A DNA stretch of 48,096 nucleotides from Candidatus Jorgensenbacteria bacterium RIFCSPLOWO2_01_FULL_45_25b (lineage in GTDB: Bacteria; Patescibacteriota; Minisyncoccia; UBA6257; GWB1-50-10): the NCBI GenBank assembly GCA_001781035.1, contig MFKK01000013.1, forward strand, positions 1-48,096. Reading direction: 5' to 3'. Positions 7,836-17,460 of this stretch are shown here, in pieces; the stretch's first letter is position 1; each line of letters begins with the position of its first letter. Made by a program: the position numbers and the translations under genes. The notes beneath the pieces are model-generated. The model worked only from the letters and a program-made list of their open reading frames with translations. It did no database searches and was not told the origin of the DNA.

Positions 7836-8489
7836 ATGGTAGCAGAACCTTGGCGTACTCTAAAGAGAAATCTGAATTCGGCAAACATCTGGTCTCTTGT
7901 TCTCATTTGCGGTGTTGTTATAGGCGGTAAAACAACCCTCGATAATAATCGGGGATTTTCGTTATATAACGGAACACAGACGGAAAAAGCGAAAGAAACA
8001 CTCGCGGGGAAAACGTTTTTTGAAGACGCGGGAGCGGTAAAAAGTATTTCGTCAGACGAAGAAAAGGAAAATAAAAGAATAAACACGGAAAAAGACGGAA
8101 CAATTGTCGGATATGGAGCGCCGGAAGGAGAGGAAGAAAGCGGAATAAGGATATATAAAAGCAAAAAAGGAGATACGATTTCAGAAATCGCGGCTCGGTT
8201 TGGAGTCTCAAAAGAAACAATATTATGGGCAAATCCGGAATTAAAAACCCTCCTACATTCAGGAGAAAAGCTTTTCATTCTTCCGGTGGAAGGAATTTTA
8301 TATGAAACAAAAGAAGAAGACTCAATAGAATTGATTGCGAGCCGGCACAAAACAACGGCAAGCGCGATAAAAGCCTATAATCAAAACTATCAAAAACTTA
8401 TTGAAAATCCCGGAAGCAGGCTAATCCTTCCGTATGCCTCCCCGAGCGTGAATGGAAACGAGCCTTCTATTCGGGAGTCTACGTTCTAG
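7836..8489 (+). CDS. Membrane-anchored protein with two LysM domains
   Basis: 217 aa from the ATG at 7836; an in-frame ATG at 7821 would add 5 residues. The later start is preferred because 7820-7827 (TATGCTAT) looks like a -10 box. One membrane helix lies near residues 18-35 (IWSLVLICGVVIGG). After a linker come two LysM repeats that bind peptidoglycan: YKSKKGDTISEIAARFGVS with NPELKTLLHSGEKLFI, and a weaker one starting YETKEEDSIELIASRHKT. No peptidase or hydrolase domain follows, so it is probably a cell-wall anchor or scaffold. It is the only plus-strand gene in the first 20 kb and overlaps the 3' end of comM tail to tail by 11 bp. Confidence 0.85.
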   Translation: MVAEPWRTLKRNLNSANIWSLVLICGVVIGGKTTLDNNRGFSLYNGTQTEKAKETLAGKTFFEDAGAVKSISSDEEKENKRINTEKDGTIVGYGAPEGEEESGIRIYKSKKGDTISEIAARFGVSKETILWANPELKTLLHSGEKLFILPVEGILYETKEEDSIELIASRHKTTASAIKAYNQNYQKLIENPGSRLILPYASPSVNGNEPSIRESTF

Positions 8490-10023
8490 CTTCTTTTAGT
8501 CGGTACTGAAAAGCCTCTAAAATATGTCCTTGTTTAATAAGAGGAGCTTCTTCCATGTCGGCAATAGTTTGCGCGAGTTTTAGCATTCGGTAATATCCTC
8601 TCGCCGAAATAAGGGATTTTTCAAGAATTTGTTTCAGAGCAGTCTCCGCCTCCGAATCAAGTTGAATGATGGAATCAACATCTTTTGACCTCATCTCCGA
8701 GTTTGTATGAATCGCGATGCCGGCGCGAGAAAAACGTTTGGCGGCAACAAGGCGGGCTGATTGTACTCTTCGGCGAAGCTCCTCGTCCTCTTCCTCGTCT
8801 CCGCGCGAAATCATTCGTAACTCTTCAATAGGAATGCGCGGAATCGTAAGCTGAATGTCAATTCGGTCAAGAAGAGGCCCCGACAATTTTTTTTGATACC
8901 TGATAATTTCATGCGCCGAACAACGGCACTCGCGGGAAGAATCCTCAAAATATCCGCAAGGACAGGGGTTCATGGCGATAACCAGCATAAATCGCGCGGG
9001 AAAAGAAAGGGATTTTTTCGCGCGCGCGATATGAACCTCTCCGCTCTCAATAGGTTGTCGCAATCCCTCAAGAACGTCTCTGCGAAATTCCGGAGCCTCG
9101 TCAAGAAAAAGAAGTCCGCGATGAGCGAGGCTGATTTCCCCGGGACGTGGCTCCTGCCCCCCTCCGATAATGGAAACAAAAGACGCGCTGTGATGGGGAG
9201 ACCGAAACGGACGATAAGAAACGCAGGGAGCTTGCTTGTTAAGTCCGTTCGCGCTGTAAATTTTGGTAATCTCAATAGTTTCGGAAAGCGAGGGAGGGGG
9301 AAGAAGAGAAGCGAGGGCTTGCGCGAGCATTGTTTTTCCGGTTCCGGGAGGTCCCGAAAGCAAAACATGGTGTCCGCCCGAAGCCGCGACAAGAAGCGCC
9401 CTCTTCGCGAACTCCTGCCCCTTAATTTCGGAAATGCGCAAGGCGGAAGGATGGTAGGTTGGTTGTGTTTCGGTGAGGGGCTGGGGAGAAACAAGAGAGC
9501 TTCCTTCCAGATGAGAAACAAGCTCTTGAAGCGTGCTGATTGGAAAAACAGTAACTCCCTCAACAATCGCCGCCTCCATCGCGTTCGCGACAGGGACGAA
9601 GACATTTTGAATGCCAAGCTCTCGCGCGAGAAGCGAAGTATTCAAAGCTCCTGGAATGGGGCGAAGCGACCCGTCAAGAGAAAGCTCCCCCGCGAACATC
9701 TTGTCTTGTGTTTCAAAAGGCCTCATCTGTTCGCTCGCGAGAAGATACGTAAGAGCGATAGGAAGATCAAATCGGGAACCGGTTTTTTTAACGTCAGCCG
9801 GAGCGAGATTGATTGTAATCTTCCGATTCTCTTTTGAGGGAGGTCGGATACCACAATTCTTCAGGGCGGAATTAACGCGTTCCTTCGCTTCGGTTACCGC
9901 CTTATCGGCAAGCCCGACAATATGAAACGAATGAAGGCCGACATTAAGGTCGGCCTCCACCTCAATCAAATGAGCGTTAATACCGTCAATATCGGCGGAA
10001 AAAAGTTTCGGTATAGTCCGCAT
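8479..10023 (-). CDS. comM: YifB/ComM family Mg-chelatase-like AAA+ ATPase
   Basis: 514 aa, full length for YifB/ComM. The N-terminal Lon-protease-like domain begins KLFSADIDGINAHLIEVEAD, includes VNSALKNCGIRPP, and spans to about residue 180. The Mg-chelatase-type AAA+ core has Walker A GPPGTGKTMLAQ (~221), the RPFRSPHHSAS segment, and Walker B LLFLDEAPEF. A Cys-rich insert MNPCPCGYFEDSSRECRC follows, then a C-terminal helical domain (ISARGYYRMLKLAQTIAD). ComM is a hexameric helicase that drives branch migration of incoming DNA during natural transformation; outside Vibrio and Haemophilus its role is inferred. Parcubacteria often carry it along with competence or pilus genes. Confidence 0.92.
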   Translation of the reverse strand: MRTIPKLFSADIDGINAHLIEVEADLNVGLHSFHIVGLADKAVTEAKERVNSALKNCGIRPPSKENRKITINLAPADVKKTGSRFDLPIALTYLLASEQMRPFETQDKMFAGELSLDGSLRPIPGALNTSLLARELGIQNVFVPVANAMEAAIVEGVTVFPISTLQELVSHLEGSSLVSPQPLTETQPTYHPSALRISEIKGQEFAKRALLVAASGGHHVLLSGPPGTGKTMLAQALASLLPPPSLSETIEITKIYSANGLNKQAPCVSYRPFRSPHHSASFVSIIGGGQEPRPGEISLAHRGLLFLDEAPEFRRDVLEGLRQPIESGEVHIARAKKSLSFPARFMLVIAMNPCPCGYFEDSSRECRCSAHEIIRYQKKLSGPLLDRIDIQLTIPRIPIEELRMISRGDEEEDEELRRRVQSARLVAAKRFSRAGIAIHTNSEMRSKDVDSIIQLDSEAETALKQILEKSLISARGYYRMLKLAQTIADMEEAPLIKQGHILEAFQYRLKEART

Positions 10024-10036
10024 GAAACAAACGTAT

Positions 10037-10360
10037 CTAGAGGGATTTACACGACTTGCAAAGAGATGATTCTGGCTCCGCGTCCAAAACCGCTCCTCCT
10101 ATTTCTCCTCCGCACTTTTCACAAGTTCCGTAGACTCCTTCTTCAATGCGGGCAAGAGCCTTTTTAATATGCGTAATCTTGTTGTGCAACGCCTCCTGAA
10201 GCCCAAGATACGTAGCGGTCTCTTCCGCTTCGTCTGCCTCCTCATCTTCCTCCTTCCCCGCACCGTCTCGGAAACGCAATCCCTTCGCGTACGTGGAAAG
10301 CTCCTCCTCAATTTTTTTCTTCTCGGAGAGGAGTTTTTCTTTGTATGTGTCAGTATTCAT
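10037..10360 (-). CDS. TraR/DksA family C4 zinc-finger protein
   Basis: 107 aa. A helical hairpin of about 75 residues (KEKLLSEKKKIEEELSTYA, then a highly acidic stretch) is followed by a C4 zinc finger with C80, C83, C101 and C104 (GTCEKCGGEIG, LCKSC). DksA relatives enter the RNA polymerase secondary channel and modulate promoter response, often with ppGpp. The acidic coiled-coil tip region is short, so whether it regulates transcription or has another role cannot be told from sequence. It starts 14 bp upstream of comM on the same strand. Confidence 0.85.
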   Translation of the reverse strand: MNTDTYKEKLLSEKKKIEEELSTYAKGLRFRDGAGKEEDEEADEAEETATYLGLQEALHNKITHIKKALARIEEGVYGTCEKCGGEIGGAVLDAEPESSLCKSCKSL

Positions 10361-10392
10361 AAGCTAATGCTATCATGCTAAACTACAAAAGA

Positions 10393-10422
10393 AAATAGAA
10401 GCGCCATTAGCTTCTATTTTTT
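10393..10422. terminator. Rho-independent terminator, usable in both directions
   Basis: AATAGAAGC and GCTTCTATT form a 9-bp stem around 7 bases. T-runs lie on both sides (TTTTTT on plus, TTTTCTTTTG on minus). On the minus strand it follows the 454-aa gene. Confidence 0.75.
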
Positions 10423-10475
10423 AGATTCTAGATTCTAGCTTCTAGATTCTAGCTTCTAGATTCTAGCTTCTAGTC
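10422..10475. repeat. Tandem 14-mer TAGATTCTAGCTTC
   Basis: About four near-perfect head-to-tail copies of TAGATTCTAGCTTC sit between the terminator stem and the stop of the 454-aa gene. The words TAGATTCTAG and TTTCTAGATTCTAG recur at 35700-35730. Confidence 0.8.
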
Positions 10476-10476
10476 G

Positions 10477-11841
10477 TCAGCTCCCCAACTTCTTCGCGGT
10501 CTCCTGAATCGCGGAATAATTTGTGCCAATAAGAAGATACGAGTCAAACCAAACATAATTTAAGGCGGCGCCCGACTGGGTAAATGTGGTGTATCTCCCG
10601 GAAGTTCCAATCACCTTTCCGTCCTGCCACATTCCGGTGCCTCCCGGAGAGGTAAGAAAGAAATTACCAAGCGTCGCGGCGTTTACAGTTTCAATGCGGG
10701 ACACGTCTTGTTTGGCGAGGACGGAATCTCCCGCGGAAAGCGCTTTCAACACATAAACAGGCCAGCTTCCTTGAGCGTTTGTGTAAATCGCGAGCGTAAA
10801 ATCCGTTTCAAAGTAAGAAAGCAACTCCTCCGTAAACAGTTCGGGAGAAATAAGCTTCGCGAGGCTGGGAAAAAGCACGGATCCCTGCGAAGTTTGTAGA
10901 AGAACCTCCTTTAAACTTGGAGTGGAGGCCGTCCCAAATCCAAGCGCGCTTCGGATTGAATTCAAACTAAGAGACCCGAGTGTAACTGGCGTACCAGCTC
11001 CGAGAGAACTTATCAGATAGGAAACGTGAGAAGGGCGAGTGGGAAGAGAGGGCTGTTGAGCAGAAGTTGGCGCGGGTTGAGAAGAGGTTGGAGTGATTGC
11101 GGGAACCAATCCATTAGCGGGCTGACCGTCCAAAGGAACCTCTTCTTGAACTTCAAGAGCCGGAGCTTCTGGGGGCGTAGGAGTTGTGTTTTCGGAAACA
11201 TCCGGAGGAGGCGTGCCATAAAAAAGAGGGAAAACAAAGAAATATCCAAGCGCGCCGGCGCCCACAACAACAATAATAGAAATAATAAGAGCAAAGAGCC
11301 CGCTCTTTTTAGTTCTCACCCCCTTAGTTTTAGAAGATAAAGGCGTTGTGGGAAGAGAGGCGGGTCCTGCTCCATTAGAATTTTGAGCGGAGGAAGACAA
11401 GGGAGAAGAAGTGGGCGGAACAGAAGAACCTCCCGGAGTTACAGGCTCTTCCGGAGTAAGAAACGAAGCGGGAAAGGGAGAAGAAGATGAGGAAGCTGGA
11501 ATAGTGGGCGCGGGAGGCGAAAAAGAAGGAACAGGAGGAGTGCTTGGCGTATATGGCTTCGGTGCGCCACCGCCACTTGTTTGCATTGAGCTAACATCTG
11601 AACCCATTGTACGAATTTCAACTTTCGGAGTGGACGAAGAAGCGCCTGCCGGAGAGAAAGGAGAGGCGGACGGAGTAAAAGAATTTGGTGAAAAAGATGG
11701 CTTGGGAGGGGTTGGTGCTAGTGGAGTTGGGGAAGAAACAGAAGAAGAAGGAGAGGTGGGAGGAGTAAATGGTGAGGGCGGGGTGGAAGAACCGCCTAAA
11801 TTAGTGCCGAAGCTCATTGGCTTATCGTTTGGTGTGTCCAT
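10477..11841 (-). CDS. Pro/Ser/Thr-rich single-pass membrane protein, unknown function
   Basis: 454 aa. Residues 1-180 are low complexity, dominated by Pro, Ser and Thr (repeated PSPFTPP, SSPFPASF), and presumably cytosolic. One membrane helix follows at about 184-212 (LFALIISIIVVVGAGALGYFF), then a second Pro-rich linker. A C-terminal domain of about 190 residues (from HVSYLISSLGAGTPVTL) is predicted outside the cell, with Gly/Ser-rich beta-like segments. No family is recognised. The layout of disordered tail, helix and folded extracellular domain resembles membrane-tethered surface proteins common in Patescibacteria. Composition bias gives it strong C/T asymmetry in the DNA. Confidence 0.7.
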   Translation of the reverse strand: MDTPNDKPMSFGTNLGGSSTPPSPFTPPTSPSSSVSSPTPLAPTPPKPSFSPNSFTPSASPFSPAGASSSTPKVEIRTMGSDVSSMQTSGGGAPKPYTPSTPPVPSFSPPAPTIPASSSSSPFPASFLTPEEPVTPGGSSVPPTSSPLSSSAQNSNGAGPASLPTTPLSSKTKGVRTKKSGLFALIISIIVVVGAGALGYFFVFPLFYGTPPPDVSENTTPTPPEAPALEVQEEVPLDGQPANGLVPAITPTSSQPAPTSAQQPSLPTRPSHVSYLISSLGAGTPVTLGSLSLNSIRSALGFGTASTPSLKEVLLQTSQGSVLFPSLAKLISPELFTEELLSYFETDFTLAIYTNAQGSWPVYVLKALSAGDSVLAKQDVSRIETVNAATLGNFFLTSPGGTGMWQDGKVIGTSGRYTTFTQSGAALNYVWFDSYLLIGTNYSAIQETAKKLGS

Positions 11842-11910
11842 AGAAATAGTAAATTAATAATTAACGATTAAATTAAAGAAACTATATAACGCAAAGCGAC
11901 CTTACGATAT

Positions 11911-12378
11911 TTAATCAGACTTTACCTTAATATTTTTTGACCTTCTTCTATCAAACTTAGGCATTTTAATAGTAAGAACGCCATTTTTTAATGAGGCAAC
12001 GGCCCTATCGGGGTCAACTTCTTGAGGGAGCACGACAGAACGGGAAAAGCCTCCCCAAAAACACTCTTGGTAGAAAAAATCCTGGGAGGAAACCTTATGT
12101 GTGCGCTCTCTCTTTCCGCGAACCGTAACGGCCTCTTTAGTAATGTTAATTTCTAAATCATCAGGGCTGACACCCGCGACGGCAGACTGAACATAAACGT
12201 TATCCTCGTCTTGAAACACGTCAATCGTAAGCTGTCCCTCCGCCTCGTCGTCAAAGTCGGAACGAATACTTTTCTTCTCGCTTGGTTCATCGGTATCAAT
12301 CTGAAGAGTCATGGGAGAAGCTTTCGCTTTCGCAAGCTCGGCGAAAATATCATGCTCGTATGTTATCTCATCATCCAT
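11911..12378 (-). CDS. Small heat-shock protein, Hsp20/alpha-crystallin family
   Basis: 155 aa. The alpha-crystallin domain spans roughly residues 48-145, with AEGQLTIDVFQDEDNVYVQS, the VSPDDLEINI strand and the family signature near the end (VASLKNGVLTIKMPK; classical form LxNGVLxIxxPK). These ATP-independent chaperones hold unfolding proteins for refolding. The N-terminus is short and charged. Its promoter lies in the last codons of murD: TATAAT at 12388-12393 (minus), 9 bp before the ATG, so the mRNA should have almost no 5' leader. It ends with a basic KSKNIKVKSD tail. Confidence 0.93.
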   Translation of the reverse strand: MDDEITYEHDIFAELAKAKASPMTLQIDTDEPSEKKSIRSDFDDEAEGQLTIDVFQDEDNVYVQSAVAGVSPDDLEINITKEAVTVRGKRERTHKVSSQDFFYQECFWGGFSRSVVLPQEVDPDRAVASLKNGVLTIKMPKFDRRRSKNIKVKSD

Positions 12379-12387
12379 AATACAAAC

Positions 12388-12393
12388 ATTATA
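12388..12393 (-). promoter_or_regulatory. -10 box (TATAAT) for hsp20, inside murD 3' end
   Basis: A consensus TATAAT on the minus strand overlaps the murD stop codon and lies 9 bp before the hsp20 ATG. No convincing -35 is visible 17 bp upstream. A transcript from here would be nearly leaderless. Confidence 0.6.
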
Positions 12394-13849
12394 TCATATT
12401 AAAATATATTCGCGCGAGCTTTGTAAATCTCTCTCCCCTATCAAACTCGTTCAAGAATGTTTCAAAGCTCGCCGCCCCGGGAGAAAAAAGAACAATCGAG
12501 TCGCGGCCAACACGCTCTTTTACCGAACGAATAAGAGGTTCAAGTTCTGAAAATTCTTGAACATGAGCAAGTCCGACCTTACGGAGCGAAGCCTTCATGT
12601 GTTCGGTCGCGCTTCCTTTAAGGAGAAAAAGTCGGTCGGAAGGAATATGCTTGGCAACAACTCTCGCCCAGTTATCATAAGAAAGGTTTTTATCGGTGCC
12701 TCCGCAAATCAGGAAAAGGTTTAAGGGAGAAAGAGAAGCGAATCTACGAATAGCGGCGCTCGTCGCTTCGGGAGAGGTCGCGGTCGAATCGTTAATAACA
12801 AGAAGCCCCCCTTTTTTCAAAACAATCTTCTGCCGATATGGAATGGAGGGCAGAGAAGGAACAAGTTCTCTCATAACGTTCCACGGGATTCCCTGAAGAA
12901 AAGAAACAAGCATCGCGGCAAGGAGATTTAAAATATTATGCTTCCCTAGCGGAAGAACATGCTCTTCAAAAAATTCTTTGGAAAGAACCCTCCTCTCCAC
13001 GCCATCCTGTCGGAACACAAAACCGTCCCGCAAAAAAAGTCCGTTTAATTTTTTAGGAAATGAATAAAGAGAAAAAAAATATATACTCGCTTTTGGTTTC
13101 TTCGCGAGAAAATAAGGAGTCCACTTATCCTCGTAAGAAAGGAGCAAAAGCTGGGAAGGGGTTTGACGGGAAAAAACTTCCGCCTTCGCGTTCGCGTATG
13201 CTTCCATAGAGTCATAACGGTTCAAATGGTCTTCATATATATTGGTAATCAAAGCGAGGTCGGGCGCCTTCCGCGCTGAAGGAAGAAGCTCTAATTGCCA
13301 AGAAGAAAGTTCAAGCACTACAGGCATACAATCTGTATTCCCTGAGCGAAGTCGAAGGGCTTCAATTCTCTCCAACTCTTTCAATAGTGGATTCTCCGGT
13401 GTATTTCCCGCGGCTTTTATGTGAGACCATCGGGATTTCAAAAGATGCGCGATCCATGTCGTCGTTGTTGTCTTTCCCTTGGTGCCGGTAATGGCGACAG
13501 TCGGATTCCGCGCGAAATCAAAAAACACAACCGCGTCGTTTATGATTTCCAAGCCCGCCTCTCGGGCAATCTGAAGAAAAGGACTTGTTCGGGGAACTCC
13601 GGGATTTACAACAACAATATCATGCGTCCGAAAATCCTCCTCTTTGTGTCCACCCAACACAAAGCGAACCTTTCGCGCGACAGCGCCAAGGGATTTGATG
13701 GAAGACGCAAGCTCCTTCCTCGTCTTCAAATCGGTAATGGTAACCCGCGCTCCATGCTTAACAAGCCACTTCGTCGTCGCGACTCCCCCGTGAAGAAGCC
13801 CAAGCCCCATAACCAAAACCTTTTTTCCCTTAACATCCACCATAAACAT
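12389..13849 (-). CDS. murD: UDP-N-acetylmuramoyl-L-alanine--D-glutamate ligase MurD
   Basis: MurD adds D-glutamate to UDP-MurNAc-L-Ala in peptidoglycan precursor synthesis in the cytosol. The 486-aa protein starts MFMVDVKGKKVLVMGLGLL; a second ATG lies 6 bp in, and neither has a clear Shine-Dalgarno. It shows a Rossmann-like N-domain, the ATP-binding loop AITGTKGKTTTTTW (~120), the central ITNIYEDHLNRY segment, and the C-domain VINDSTATSPEATSAAI region followed by LICGGTDKNL. An in-frame palindrome at 13340-13359 encodes the unusual LRLRSGNTD stretch near residue 165. Its last codons carry the hsp20 promoter. Confidence 0.9.
   Translation of the reverse strand: MFMVDVKGKKVLVMGLGLLHGGVATTKWLVKHGARVTITDLKTRKELASSIKSLGAVARKVRFVLGGHKEEDFRTHDIVVVNPGVPRTSPFLQIAREAGLEIINDAVVFFDFARNPTVAITGTKGKTTTTTWIAHLLKSRWSHIKAAGNTPENPLLKELERIEALRLRSGNTDCMPVVLELSSWQLELLPSARKAPDLALITNIYEDHLNRYDSMEAYANAKAEVFSRQTPSQLLLLSYEDKWTPYFLAKKPKASIYFFSLYSFPKKLNGLFLRDGFVFRQDGVERRVLSKEFFEEHVLPLGKHNILNLLAAMLVSFLQGIPWNVMRELVPSLPSIPYRQKIVLKKGGLLVINDSTATSPEATSAAIRRFASLSPLNLFLICGGTDKNLSYDNWARVVAKHIPSDRLFLLKGSATEHMKASLRKVGLAHVQEFSELEPLIRSVKERVGRDSIVLFSPGAASFETFLNEFDRGERFTKLARIYFNMI
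13340..13359. repeat. CTGAGCGAAGTCGAAG-type palindromic repeat inside murD
   Basis: CCCTGAGCGAAGTCGAAGGG, an imperfect inverted repeat, lies in frame within murD. A second copy (GCCTGAGCGAAGTCGAAGGC) is intergenic at 13957-13976. The core resembles a dispersed repeat seen in many CPR genomes; this is recalled, not searched. Confidence 0.7.
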
Positions 13850-14077
13850 ATCAAATCATACCTCAAGCCCCTCATTTCTATCAATCTCACTAAACGGCTG
13901 TTCACAACCTGTGGAAAACACCATGCCTATCCCTTGACAGTGTAAACCATGTTATTGCCTGAGCGAAGTCGAAGGCATACCTTGAGATAATGTATCCCCT
14001 CGACAAGCTCGGGGAATAAAATATTAAAGATTACCCCATGAGGGGATAGGCATGGAAAACACGTCTAAGAAACAAAA
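13850..14077. repeat. Intergenic palindrome cluster between murD and hppA
   Basis: There is no ORF here. The stretch holds GCCTGAGCGAAGTCGAAGGC (13957-13976) and CCCCTCGACAAGCTCGGGG (13996-14014). The words CCTATCCC (near 13926) and GGGATAGG (near 14044) face each other across the cluster. The frame TTATTGCCTGAGC...AAGGCATACC is shared with the gap upstream of nusA (17463-17520), where a different palindrome sits inside. Confidence 0.65.
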
Positions 14078-14101
14078 ACCCGCCTTCCGGCGAGTTTTTT
14101 G
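14078..14101. terminator. Rho-independent terminator after hppA (bidirectional)
   Basis: ACCCGCC-TTCC-GGCGAGT forms a 7-bp stem; on the minus strand the loop is GGAA, a GNRA tetraloop. T-runs follow in both directions (TTTTTGTTTC on minus). It lies 17 bp beyond the hppA stop. Confidence 0.8.
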
Positions 14102-14117
14102 TTTGCGCACATCTTCT

Positions 14118-16088
14118 TTATAAGAAAGGAACAATTAAGAGAGCTACTATATTAATCACCTTAATAAGAGGATTGATAGCGGGTCCAGCGGTATCCTTGT
14201 ATACATCCCCAACCGTGTCTCCGGTAACCGCCGCCTTGTGCGGGTCAGATTTCTTTCCGCCAAAGTTCCCCGCCTCAATATACTTCTTCGCGTTATCCCA
14301 CGCCGCGCCACCGGAAGTCATGGAAATCGCGATAAAGAGTCCGGAAATAATAGACCCGATAAGGAATCCTCCTAAAGCCGCCGCCCCAAGAAAGAAGCCG
14401 ACAATAAGCACGGAAACAATAGGAAGAAGCGAAGGGATAATCATTTCTTTAAGAGCCGCGCTCGTAACAATATCAATGGCGCGTCCGTATTCCGGCTTAG
14501 CGGTTCCCTCCATAATGCCTTTAATCTCGCGAAACTGTCGGCGCACCTCCTCAACTACCGCGCCTGCCGTCTTCCCCACCGACCGCATGGCAAATGAAGC
14601 GAAAAGGTAAGGAACGGCGGCCCCTAAAAGAAGTCCGGCGATAACATACGGGTCAATAAGCTGAAAAGAGACCGACTTGGAAGAGGTCGCGAGCTCCGCC
14701 GTATATCCGGCAAAAAGCACAAGCGCCGCGAGTCCCGCGGAAGCAATAGCGTATCCCTTGGTAATTGCTTTTGTTGTATTTCCAACCGCGTCAAGCGCGT
14801 CTGTTATTTCCCTCACGTCTTCGGGCGCTCCGGACATTTCGGCAATCCCTCCGGCGTTATCGGTAATAGGACCGAAAGAATCAATAGAAACAATAATGCC
14901 GACAACCGAAAGCATGGAAGTAACGGCGATCGCGATGCCGTAAACTCCGGCAAGAAAAAAGCTAAGAATCATGGCCGCGACAATCGCGATAACAGGAAGC
15001 ATGGTTGCCTCAAGTCCGACGGCGAGTCCGATAATAACATTTGGCCCGTGTCCCGATTTTGAGGCTTCCGCGATAGACCGTACAGGACGAAATTTTTTCG
15101 CGGTGTAGTAATCGGTGAGAAGAACCATAAGAACCGTAACCGCGAGCCCGACAAGAGCGGAAAGATAAACGGGAAGAACGTTATTGGGAAAGAAAAGCTT
15201 TGTAACGGGAAAGAAAAGAATCCCCGCGGAAATAATCGCGACAGCGAGCCCCTGATAAAGAGACCCCATGATTGTTTTACGGTACCAAACAGCGAAACAT
15301 CCCAAAAGAGAAGCAATGATGGCGACGCCTCCAAGCGCGAGAGGAAAAACCACGGCATTGGGAACCTTCAAAAGATGTCCGAGGAGAATGGAAGCGGTAA
15401 GCGTTACGGCATACGTTTCAAAGAGGTCAGCCGCCATGCCCGCGCAATCCCCTACGTTATCACCCACGTTGTCGGCGATAACAGCGGGATTTCTCGGGTC
15501 ATCCTCCGGAATATCCGCCTCAACCTTCCCTACCAAGTCTGCTCCCACATCAGCGGCTTTGGTAAAAATTCCTCCGCCAAGCCGCGCGAAAATGGAAATC
15601 AAACTTGCTCCAAATCCAAGCCCAATAAGCCCGCCAATATCCTTTGTAATAAAGTAAAAACCGGAGACCGCGAGAAGAGCGAGCGCGACAACGAGAAGTC
15701 CGGTAACCGAACCGGCTCGGAAGGCGAGCGAAAGCGCGGAAGATATTCCGCTCCTCGCGGCTTCCGCCGTTTTACTGTTTGAACGAACGGCAACATTCAT
15801 GCCGATGTATCCGGCAACGGCGGAAAAAACAGCGCCTACGAGGAATCCAAGCGCGGTAACCCACTGAAGAAAAAACACGATAAGCCCGAATACGACAATC
15901 CCGACAGCCGCGACTGTTTTGTATTGGCGGTTCATGTATGCCTGCGAGCCTGTTTGAATTGCCTTGGAAATTTCAACCATCTTCTCGTTTCCGGAAGAGC
16001 ACTTTGAAAGCCCTTTTATAAGATACAAGGTATAAAGAATCGCGAGCGCGATAGGAACAAATACAATATAGTAGATGATATTAGTCAT
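14118..16088 (-). CDS. hppA: Membrane-bound proton-translocating pyrophosphatase
   Basis: This enzyme couples pyrophosphate hydrolysis to ion pumping across the membrane. The start is set at the ATG at 16086-16088 (656 aa, [19 protein letters not shown]), because the longer frame overlaps nusA. About 15-16 membrane helices are visible. The substrate motifs are intact: [11 protein letters not shown] at 180-190 and [19 protein letters not shown] from 206. The subtype marker reads [10 protein letters not shown], with Lys440 where K+-dependent enzymes have Ala and Thr443 three residues later. By family rules that makes it K+-independent and H+-pumping. It follows nusA by 19 bp and ends in a strong terminator. 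Confidence 0.95.
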   Translation of the reverse strand: MTNIIYYIVFVPIALAILYTLYLIKGLSKCSSGNEKMVEISKAIQTGSQAYMNRQYKTVAAVGIVVFGLIVFFLQWVTALGFLVGAVFSAVAGYIGMNVAVRSNSKTAEAARSGISSALSLAFRAGSVTGLLVVALALLAVSGFYFITKDIGGLIGLGFGASLISIFARLGGGIFTKAADVGADLVGKVEADIPEDDPRNPAVIADNVGDNVGDCAGMAADLFETYAVTLTASILLGHLLKVPNAVVFPLALGGVAIIASLLGCFAVWYRKTIMGSLYQGLAVAIISAGILFFPVTKLFFPNNVLPVYLSALVGLAVTVLMVLLTDYYTAKKFRPVRSIAEASKSGHGPNVIIGLAVGLEATMLPVIAIVAAMILSFFLAGVYGIAIAVTSMLSVVGIIVSIDSFGPITDNAGGIAEMSGAPEDVREITDALDAVGNTTKAITKGYAIASAGLAALVLFAGYTAELATSSKSVSFQLIDPYVIAGLLLGAAVPYLFASFAMRSVGKTAGAVVEEVRRQFREIKGIMEGTAKPEYGRAIDIVTSAALKEMIIPSLLPIVSVLIVGFFLGAAALGGFLIGSIISGLFIAISMTSGGAAWDNAKKYIEAGNFGGKKSDPHKAAVTGDTVGDVYKDTAGPAINPLIKVINIVALLIVPFL

Positions 16089-16107
16089 ATATAGTAGTAA
16101 GTTATAA

Positions 16108-17421
16108 TTATTTTTCTTGAGAGTCTTCACTCTCTTCGTCAGAACTTCCCGCGTTTTCTTTAGAATCGCCTGCGTTTGTCTGCGTTTCGTCCGCGCCTGC
16201 CCCGTGTCCCGCTAAGGCGGGGTCTACGAGGTCAATCTGCGCTTGAGCGATGCCTCCTTCCAGCACCTCATCGGGGCGGGATTGCGAACGCACGTCAATT
16301 TTCCATCCCGTAAGTTTCGCGGCAAGTCGCACATTCTGTCCGAACTTTCCGATTGCGAGGCTAAGCTGGTCTTCCGCGACAAGCACGCGCGCTTCGCGTC
16401 GGGGGAGAATCTCAACCAGCTTCACCTTTGCCGGAGAAATCGCGTTGCCTACAAACTTCGCGGGCTCCTCCGACCACTGGATAACATCGACCTTCTCATT
16501 TCCAAGTTCGTTGGTAACTGCCATAACTCGCGTACCCCGTTGTCCGACAACGGCGCCAATAGGGTCAACTCCCTCCTGATTTGATGAGACGGCAATCTTT
16601 GTTCTGTTACCGGGCTCTCTCGCGACAAATTTAATTTCAACAATTCCTTCCGCGACCTCCGGCACCTCCATTTCAAAAAGTTTCTGTACAAAATTCGGAT
16701 GGGCGCGGGAAAGAATAATCCCAGGCCTCTTTCTGTCCTCGTCCTGCACCGCGAGTACGAGAAAACGCATTCTTTGCCCAACCTTATAATGTTCTCCGAG
16801 AATACTCTCATTATGAAACATAACTCCGATAACGCGTCCGAGGTCGGCATAAACCGAGCCCCTCTCAAAACGCTGAACAACACCGCTTACAACCTCTCCC
16901 TCCTTACCCGCGAACTCTTTTCGGATGGAATCCTTCTCTGCTTCGCGGAGCGCCTGCAAAATAACCTGCTTCGCGGTTTGCGCCGCTATTCTCCCAAAGT
17001 CTTCATGCGATTCAAGCGGAAACTCAATCTCGTCTCCCGAAACGGCGTCTTTTTTAAACTCTTTCGCGTCCTCAACAAAAATATGGCGGTCGGAATTATA
17101 TCGCGGAAGAACACCCTCTCCCTCTTCTCCGGACATATCAATTTCAGGCGTCTGTTTTTTCTGCCCCTCCACTCCCGCTTCTTCGGGAACGTCTTCCACG
17201 ACGCGAACCTCGCTTGGGTCAACGACTGTCTTAACGAGAGAAAATTTTAACTCCCCGTTTTTTTGATTAAGCCGCGCGCGAACAACCTCCGATCTCTTTC
17301 GGTATTCTTTTTTATATGCCGCGGCAAGCGCCTGTTCAACCGCCTCCACTGCCCGCTTCGTCTCAATCCCCTTCTCTTCGGCAACTTGGTGTACTGCTGA
17401 AATAAGTTCTTTTAAGTTCAT
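16108..17421 (-). CDS. nusA: Transcription termination/antitermination factor NusA
   Basis: NusA binds RNA polymerase and nascent RNA and controls pausing, termination and antitermination. The 437-aa protein has the N-terminal polymerase-binding domain ([30 protein letters not shown]). An acidic insert at ~75-105 is followed by the S1 domain ([21 protein letters not shown], ~175-245). KH1 and KH2 come next ([45 protein letters not shown]). The tail from ~395 is acidic and low complexity, and there are no C-terminal acidic-repeat domains of the E. coli kind. It begins a two-gene unit with hppA. Confidence 0.93.
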   Translation of the reverse strand: MNLKELISAVHQVAEEKGIETKRAVEAVEQALAAAYKKEYRKRSEVVRARLNQKNGELKFSLVKTVVDPSEVRVVEDVPEEAGVEGQKKQTPEIDMSGEEGEGVLPRYNSDRHIFVEDAKEFKKDAVSGDEIEFPLESHEDFGRIAAQTAKQVILQALREAEKDSIRKEFAGKEGEVVSGVVQRFERGSVYADLGRVIGVMFHNESILGEHYKVGQRMRFLVLAVQDEDRKRPGIILSRAHPNFVQKLFEMEVPEVAEGIVEIKFVAREPGNRTKIAVSSNQEGVDPIGAVVGQRGTRVMAVTNELGNEKVDVIQWSEEPAKFVGNAISPAKVKLVEILPRREARVLVAEDQLSLAIGKFGQNVRLAAKLTGWKIDVRSQSRPDEVLEGGIAQAQIDLVDPALAGHGAGADETQTNAGDSKENAGSSDEESEDSQEK

Positions 17422-17460
17422 AAGCCTTTTAACATTAGTTTAGAATAAATTACAAAATTA

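Noticed and set aside
8893-9837. 314-aa plus-strand ORF
   Set aside because: It lies wholly antisense to comM, whose motifs are clear; the translation is Arg/Ser-rich with no family resemblance.
10422-10475. CRISPR array
   Set aside because: The 14-mer repeats are head to tail without spacers; no cas gene is present. No other regularly spaced repeat was seen.
16699-17250. 183-aa plus-strand ORF
   Set aside because: Antisense to nusA in the S1 and acidic region; no recognisable protein features.
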